Source: Cyclospora cayetanensis
Taxonomy: Eukaryota; Apicomplexa; Conoidasida; Eucoccidiorida; Eimeriidae
Assembly: GCF_002999335.1 (NCBI RefSeq)
Contig: NW_020312042.1
Coordinates: 1-64,000 of the forward strand
DNA: 64,000 nt
Direction of reading: 5' to 3'
The translations under genes and the position numbers were made by a program. Below are positions 59,469 to 64,000 of the stretch, piece by piece. Below the pieces are notes generated by a model. That model saw nothing but the letters and a program-made list of their open reading frames with translations. It had not been told where the DNA came from and made no database searches. Positions within the stretch are counted from its first letter, which is position 1, and each line of letters begins with the position of its first letter.

Positions 59469-62400
59469 TGGATCCGCAGCACCACACGGCAGCGGCGCAA
59501 CAGCAGCTCTTGATGTGGCACTTGCAGAACAATGCTGAAGAAAGAGACGGGTTCCTCAAGACAGCCATTCGGGAGATTTTCCTGCTGAATGAGCTGAAGG
59601 GTACGTACAGCAGCAGCAGCAGCTGCTGCTGCTGCTCCGTATGTGTAGGGGCCGCGAGCTGAGTGCATGCGTTCAGAGAGGAACATGTGCAGCGAGAGTG
59701 CTCTCAGCACAGCAGGGGGCTTAGGGATGCGGCCATATCGGAACTGACGGGTAGACAGAGAGATGCCTTCGAGAAGGAGGGAGGGGATGCGGACAGGAGG
59801 GAGGGTCTTTAGGGAAGAAGAGAAAGAACGATAAGCCTTTGCCCGCGTCTCGAGCGGCTCTCTCTTGTTGGTCTTGTGTGCTGTGTGGTCGTGGCGGCTG
59901 CCTTCTTGCGAACTTGTAGCTGTGCACAGTGTATGGACGGCATTTTTGCCTCGAGTGCCTGCGTTTTGCTGTTTCAGAAAGTCCGCATATCGTCAAGCTT
60001 CTAGGCGTTACCCACTCAAAGTGTATGTTTTTAGCGTCTTTTCATCACCATCCCATCCCCCCGCTGTGCCTAGGGGCGGTTTTGTGAAGGGGGTCTTTCT
60101 TCTGACAGAGACACGTGTGCATTGTGGTAGGGGGGGGTAGGGAGCAAGTGTTGGAGAGAAGAGTAGAACAGAGAAGTCAGCTGAAGATGAGAAGAGCAAT
60201 TCAAGGAGTTCATGGGCTTTGTCTGATGGGGGGCGTGTGTGCCGCATATATTAGGGGTTCTTCTGCTACTGCTTCTTTTATCCGGGGGTTCAGACCGAGG
60301 CGAAAGGGAGAAAAGGGGGATTAGGGGAGTGCTTGTGCAGACTAGCGGAGTGCGTCTTTCTTTGCCTGTGTTTTAAGGTATTCCGGTATGGCAGAAAGCA
60401 GCAGAAGGCGGCTTTTATCTCAGCCAATCCTCAAGCCTCAATAGTTTCAGCAGTAATCAGTGCCGTGGTCTCGAGTGTGTTTATGTTTTCTGCAGCGGCT
60501 GCAGGCGAAAGGTCTCACAAGGGTTCTGTCTGGATGCTCTTTGAGTTCTTGCCCTTTGATTTGTTGGGGTTCCTCGACGCCATCAGGAATACCAAGGAGA
60601 AAAAAGAAAAGTATCACAGGCCTGCAACGGTAGGATTCGCGTCTTTTTGTGTGATGGCAGCTGGGGAGGAAGGTCGCCTCCTCTGGTGCCTGTGCATTGA
60701 CTGCTATGACGTGGCTTGTGCTGCTGCTGCTGCAGTGGCTCTCTGTTGGCGAGATCAAGGGCATCATGCTACAGTTGCTTCTCGCCTTGCACCACTGCCA
60801 CCGCAACAATATCATGCACCGAGATCTCAAGAGTAGGCCCTCCTCGTATCTCGCCTTTCTTCCCCTGTAACTGTTCCTTGGGTTGCATGCCTTTCTTGCT
60901 CCTCTGTCTGTCTGCGATGCGCCTCCTTTTGGCCTTTTTCGCTTGCCTCTCGTCTTCGCCCCTGCCGCAAGTGCCTGAAAGTCAGGAGATAGATCGCATT
61001 ACCCGCGGGAGGGGGCATAAGAACGTATGCCTCCTCCTTCCTCCGCTACAGCTGCCAACCTCCTGATGACTGCGAATGCATGCTTTGCAGCTGCCAACCT
61101 CCTGATGGATGCGGAGGGCACGATTAAACTTGCGGACTTCGGATTAGCCAGGCGATTTTCCAAGTTTGTATGCACCAACAAGCGCAAATACCAAACAGCG
61201 CCAACGCCACAGTCAGCCTCGCTGCTCGACAATCTTCCCATTTCATCACCTCCTGAAGAGGTTGGAGGGGGCCTCCTCCCCTCCGCCTCCGGGGCCCCCC
61301 CCCCCCAGCCCGAGGCGCCTCCCCTTAAGCGACGTCGGGAAGCGTCTCAAAATGCGGGAACTGCGGCAGCCGCCCTCGATAACCCCCCAGCAGCCCTCAA
61401 CAACGACCCCACTCCCACCCCTCCCTTGACTCCCTCCGTCGCCACGGCCACATCCACCAGCAGCAATCCATCCGCCGCCTCGCGTTTCCCAATGCCTTAC
61501 CGGGGCAGTCAACTGCGCTTTCTCACCAACCGAGTCATCACCTTGTGGTACAGGCCCCCAGAACTGCTGCTCGGCTGTGAAGCCTATGACGCATCTGTGG
61601 ACCTCTGGAGTGCTGGCTGTATCTTAGCCGAGCTGCTGTGCGCCTTCCCACTCTTCGCTGCAGACAGGGAGGCAGGCGTTCTCAAACAAATTGCAGAAGT
61701 CCGTGCGCCCTTACGCGACACCCTGATACTGCTCCCCTCCCCAAACAGTGCTCAGGCGCGCTAACTGCATAGGCAGTGGCGGCATCATTTTACCGAGAGG
61801 AGCAGGCCGCACACTGCACGCAAAATGGGAGAGAAAGAGAGAAAAAGAGAAAGAAATGAAGATAGACACCAAGGAGCATTCGATTCCTCAGAGCTCTCTT
61901 GCCCTTCTCTGAGCATTCGCCGACAGGAGTCTCGCACATGCCTCTCTCTCCTGGAGTCAATCCTTGGGAGTCTCTTGCGGCGCTGCCCGCCTTCTTTTGG
62001 GGCATGCTAATTAGTTTCTCGAGCTCCGTGTGTCTGCCTCGATGGCTGTTTTTGCAGAAGCTAGGACCGCCTTCTCCTTCAGACTTAGCCCATCTGCGGG
62101 CATTGACGCCGCCTCACGCGTGGACGCACTATGGCGGCCTTGGGGGCCCCCCGGGGGCCCCTGGCAGCCTGGGGGCCCTTGGGGCGTCTGGGGATTTGCT
62201 GCAGCAGGGGGCACCCCACCGCGCACTGGAGTTTCAGCGAATCATCAAACATAAAAACCAGTAAGGCCGTCGCACAGGGCAGCTCAGCGTGCGCGCAAAC
62301 TGCGGGCGTGGATGCTTCTTGTCGAATTTTTTGCGGGCGGGGGGTCGTTCGTGTCGCTCCGCTTCCCTTCGTCTCTGCCCTTTTGGTAGCGCCTGTGTCT

Positions 62401-64000
62401 TTGCACCTCGGTCTAATAACAGCAATCCTCGTATTGCTCAGGTCCTCTTTTCTCTCTGTGTGTGTGTGTCTCTGACTGGCGCGCGTTCGCCTAGCGGGCA
62501 GCCAAGGAATGCGGTCTTCTGCTCCTTCCGTCTTGCTGCCTGCACTTTGTGTGTTTCTTCGAGAGCTCCAGTGCTCCCTTTTCGTGCACCTTGGCCCTGC
62601 TGTGCTGCTGCGTCTTCCTCAGAGCTGGCGAAGAAGGATGGGACCTGCTCTCGCGTCTTCTCGCGTGGAATCCAGGTAGACACTTTTCCCCTGTCGGTCC
62701 TGTCAGCCTGTGCATGGTGCCACCCCCGAGAGAGTGCGAGTCGCCGCATAAGCCCTTAAGAAATCACGGGGCCTCTTGCGGGAGATGCCTGCGAAATCGC
62801 TGCAGCCAAAAGAATTTCTGCCTGCGCCGCTCTCGAGCACCCTTGGTTCACGACGAGTCCGCTTCCCGTCAGGTGGGTCAGGGGTGAAGCGGTCGGGGGG
62901 GGTTGTCTTAGCCTTTCGTGGAAACTGCAAAATCACTCTCCTCCTTGCCCTCCGTCTTCCTTTGGATCTCAACTGCTTTGCGAACAACGGGAAAAGGCCT
63001 CTCCTCAGAGTTTGTGTCTCTTGTATCGTCCCTCAGAGCGCAGCGACGCCGCCAGCTAGCGGGGGCACACAGCTTCTTGACGAAGGCCAAGAGGAACCCC
63101 GTTCCAAACCTCACGAAGCCGCGACCAAATCAGACTAGAAAGGCTCAGGAAGCCGCTGGGTAAGCAGGCGCAAAGTGCTGCGGCTGCTGCGGGTGTTGCT
63201 GTTGAACACACGCACCGGACTGGAGGGCAGCAGGGGAGGAGGCGGCTCGGAAGAAAAGCACACTTTTCCACACGCAGGACTGACTCTCGACACACGTAGA
63301 GAAAACAACGCAGTAGCGGCAGCAGCACAGGCCGGCCGGTGCGCCAGGTGACAAAAAATTTCTCAAAGGGCAGCGAGCAGTCGGGCAGATTCGCTATACC
63401 TGCTCGTGCTGGAGCAAGCGGGCAGCCCTCAGCACAGGCAGATCACGTCCAGCGAAAAAGTTTAATTCGCTGTTTTAGTTGCAATCGATAGCCACAGTGG
63501 CGGCCTCTCCCTTTCTTTCTGAGATCTACTTTGAGAAAGGAAGCGGCATCGAGGGTTGGTGGGGTCTAAAAAGCGGCTGGTCTCCCCCTACGCAGGATGC
63601 ATGATAATGCATGCCGACACTTTCTGCCACGTGTGGGGGGGCCACTTGGAATGCTTCATTTATTGCACGCTGCTCACTGGCAGCCCTAGTGCCTTTGCTT
63701 TTCCTGTCTTTTCCCGCAGTGGCCGCCACCTCTCCGTGGATGCAGCACGAATCCAGGCCTGGCAAGCTGCTTACGATGAACGCATGCAAAGGCTCAAGAG
63801 TACGTTGCTACCACCTCTGGTGTTGCTGCTGGTTTGCGCACCGGGTGCTGGTGTTCAGTGTGTGTCCATACATATGTGTATGTGTGTCTATATATATGTG
63901 TACATGTATGTGTATGTGTGTCTATATATACATATATATATGTTTCTGTGTATGTGTGTATCTATATGGGTATATGTATGTGCATGTGTCTATATATATG
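58157..64000 (+). CDS. CDK9/CDK12-type cyclin-dependent kinase, 3' end outside window
   Basis: Exons read in phase: 58157-58901 (start and integrity less certain), 59325-59600, 59978-60022, 60496-60629, 60736-60832, 61091-61698, 62058-62260, 62623-62675, 62806-62872, 63037-63159 and 63720-63799, then an intron running off the end. Kinase motifs in order: Gly loop '[10 protein letters not shown]', Lys in 'VALKRM', a long polyGln insert, the alpha-C helix '[13 protein letters not shown]', hinge '[14 protein letters not shown]', 'HRDLKTANLLM', '[13 protein letters not shown]', '[17 protein letters not shown]', '[13 protein letters not shown]', '[13 protein letters not shown]' and '[14 protein letters not shown]'. 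The TAIRE helix and the [17 protein letters not shown] block are typical of transcription CDKs (CDK9, CDK12/13, CTK1), which phosphorylate RNA polymerase II in the nucleus. About 125 residues are inserted in the activation loop between DFG and PPE. The basic tail after the kinase fold also recalls CDK9/CDK12. An extra intron inside the first exon (ending near 58691) is possible. Confidence 0.88.
58932..58952 (+). repeat. GA dinucleotide repeat in kinase intron
   Basis: A short (GA)n tract lies downstream of the donor that follows 'LELKN'. Confidence 0.8.
59418..59470 (+). repeat. CAG/CAA trinucleotide repeat coding polyGln in the kinase
   Basis: Consecutive CAG and CAA codons give a run of about 17 Gln between the catalytic Lys strand and the alpha-C helix of the CDK. 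The mix of CAG and CAA should slow slippage. Confidence 0.9.
61049..61110 (+). repeat. 39-bp tandem duplication of a splice acceptor and exon start
   Basis: The sequence CAGCTGCCAACCTCCTGATG occurs at 61049-61068 and again at 61088-61107. Both copies place an AG acceptor in the same phase, so two in-frame acceptors 39 bp apart exist for the exon that follows 'HRDLK'. Confidence 0.9.
63860..64000 (+). repeat. TG/TA-rich microsatellite
   Basis: Interrupted TATG/TGTG/TATA repeats run to the window edge, inside the intron that follows the last visible kinase exon. Confidence 0.85.

Noticed and set aside
59418..59470. Short regular repeats that might suggest a CRISPR array
   Set aside because: They are a CAG/CAA trinucleotide run inside a coding exon of a eukaryotic gene, with no spacers.

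Overview
The window is nuclear DNA of an apicomplexan parasite, most likely a coccidian of the Eimeria/Cyclospora lineage. The evidence is intron-rich genes with GT-AG introns, CAG-coded Gln and Ala runs, an ApiAP2 factor with an ACDC domain, a rhoptry ARO protein, two proteins with apicoplast-type leaders, and decayed Ty3/Gypsy-like retroelements. I cannot settle the genus from sequence alone.

Layout, left half. An ARO (armadillo repeats only) gene in nine exons lies at 3.8-7.0 kb (+). It converges on a large intronless gene at 8.3-12.5 kb (-) that encodes an RNA 5'-triphosphatase/PIR1-type Cys phosphatase domain with a long Pro/Gln-rich tail. About 14-19 kb is a repeat-rich stretch with retroelement relic A. 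An AP2-ACDC transcription factor follows at 22.1-25.1 kb (+). Relic B covers 27-30 kb. A nuclear gene for plastid-type ribosomal protein bL27 lies at 32.4-34.1 kb (+). It faces a type II membrane Cys-rich protein of unknown function at 35.3-38.6 kb (-). A 5S rRNA-like relic sits near 39.2 kb, and relic C, which lacks its reverse transcriptase, near 41-42.5 kb.

Right half. From 44.5 kb to the end, four genes run in tandem on the + strand: the large subunit of U2AF (six exons), a Tic20-like apicoplast inner-membrane translocon protein (four exons), a UCH37/UCHL5-type deubiquitinase (nine exons), and a CDK9/CDK12-type cyclin-dependent kinase. The kinase has a very long activation-loop insertion and runs off the window. 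I built the exon models by hand, checking donor/acceptor dinucleotides, intron phase and continuity of the conserved protein.

Functional themes: apical secretion (ARO), gene expression (AP2, phosphatase, U2AF, CDK), apicoplast upkeep (bL27, Tic20) and proteasome-linked deubiquitination. Nothing suggests co-regulated operons. The most unusual observations are a near-identical ~1.04-kb tract shared by two otherwise diverged and dead retroelement copies, a 39-bp duplicated splice acceptor inside the kinase catalytic loop, and an AT-AG intron in ARO.
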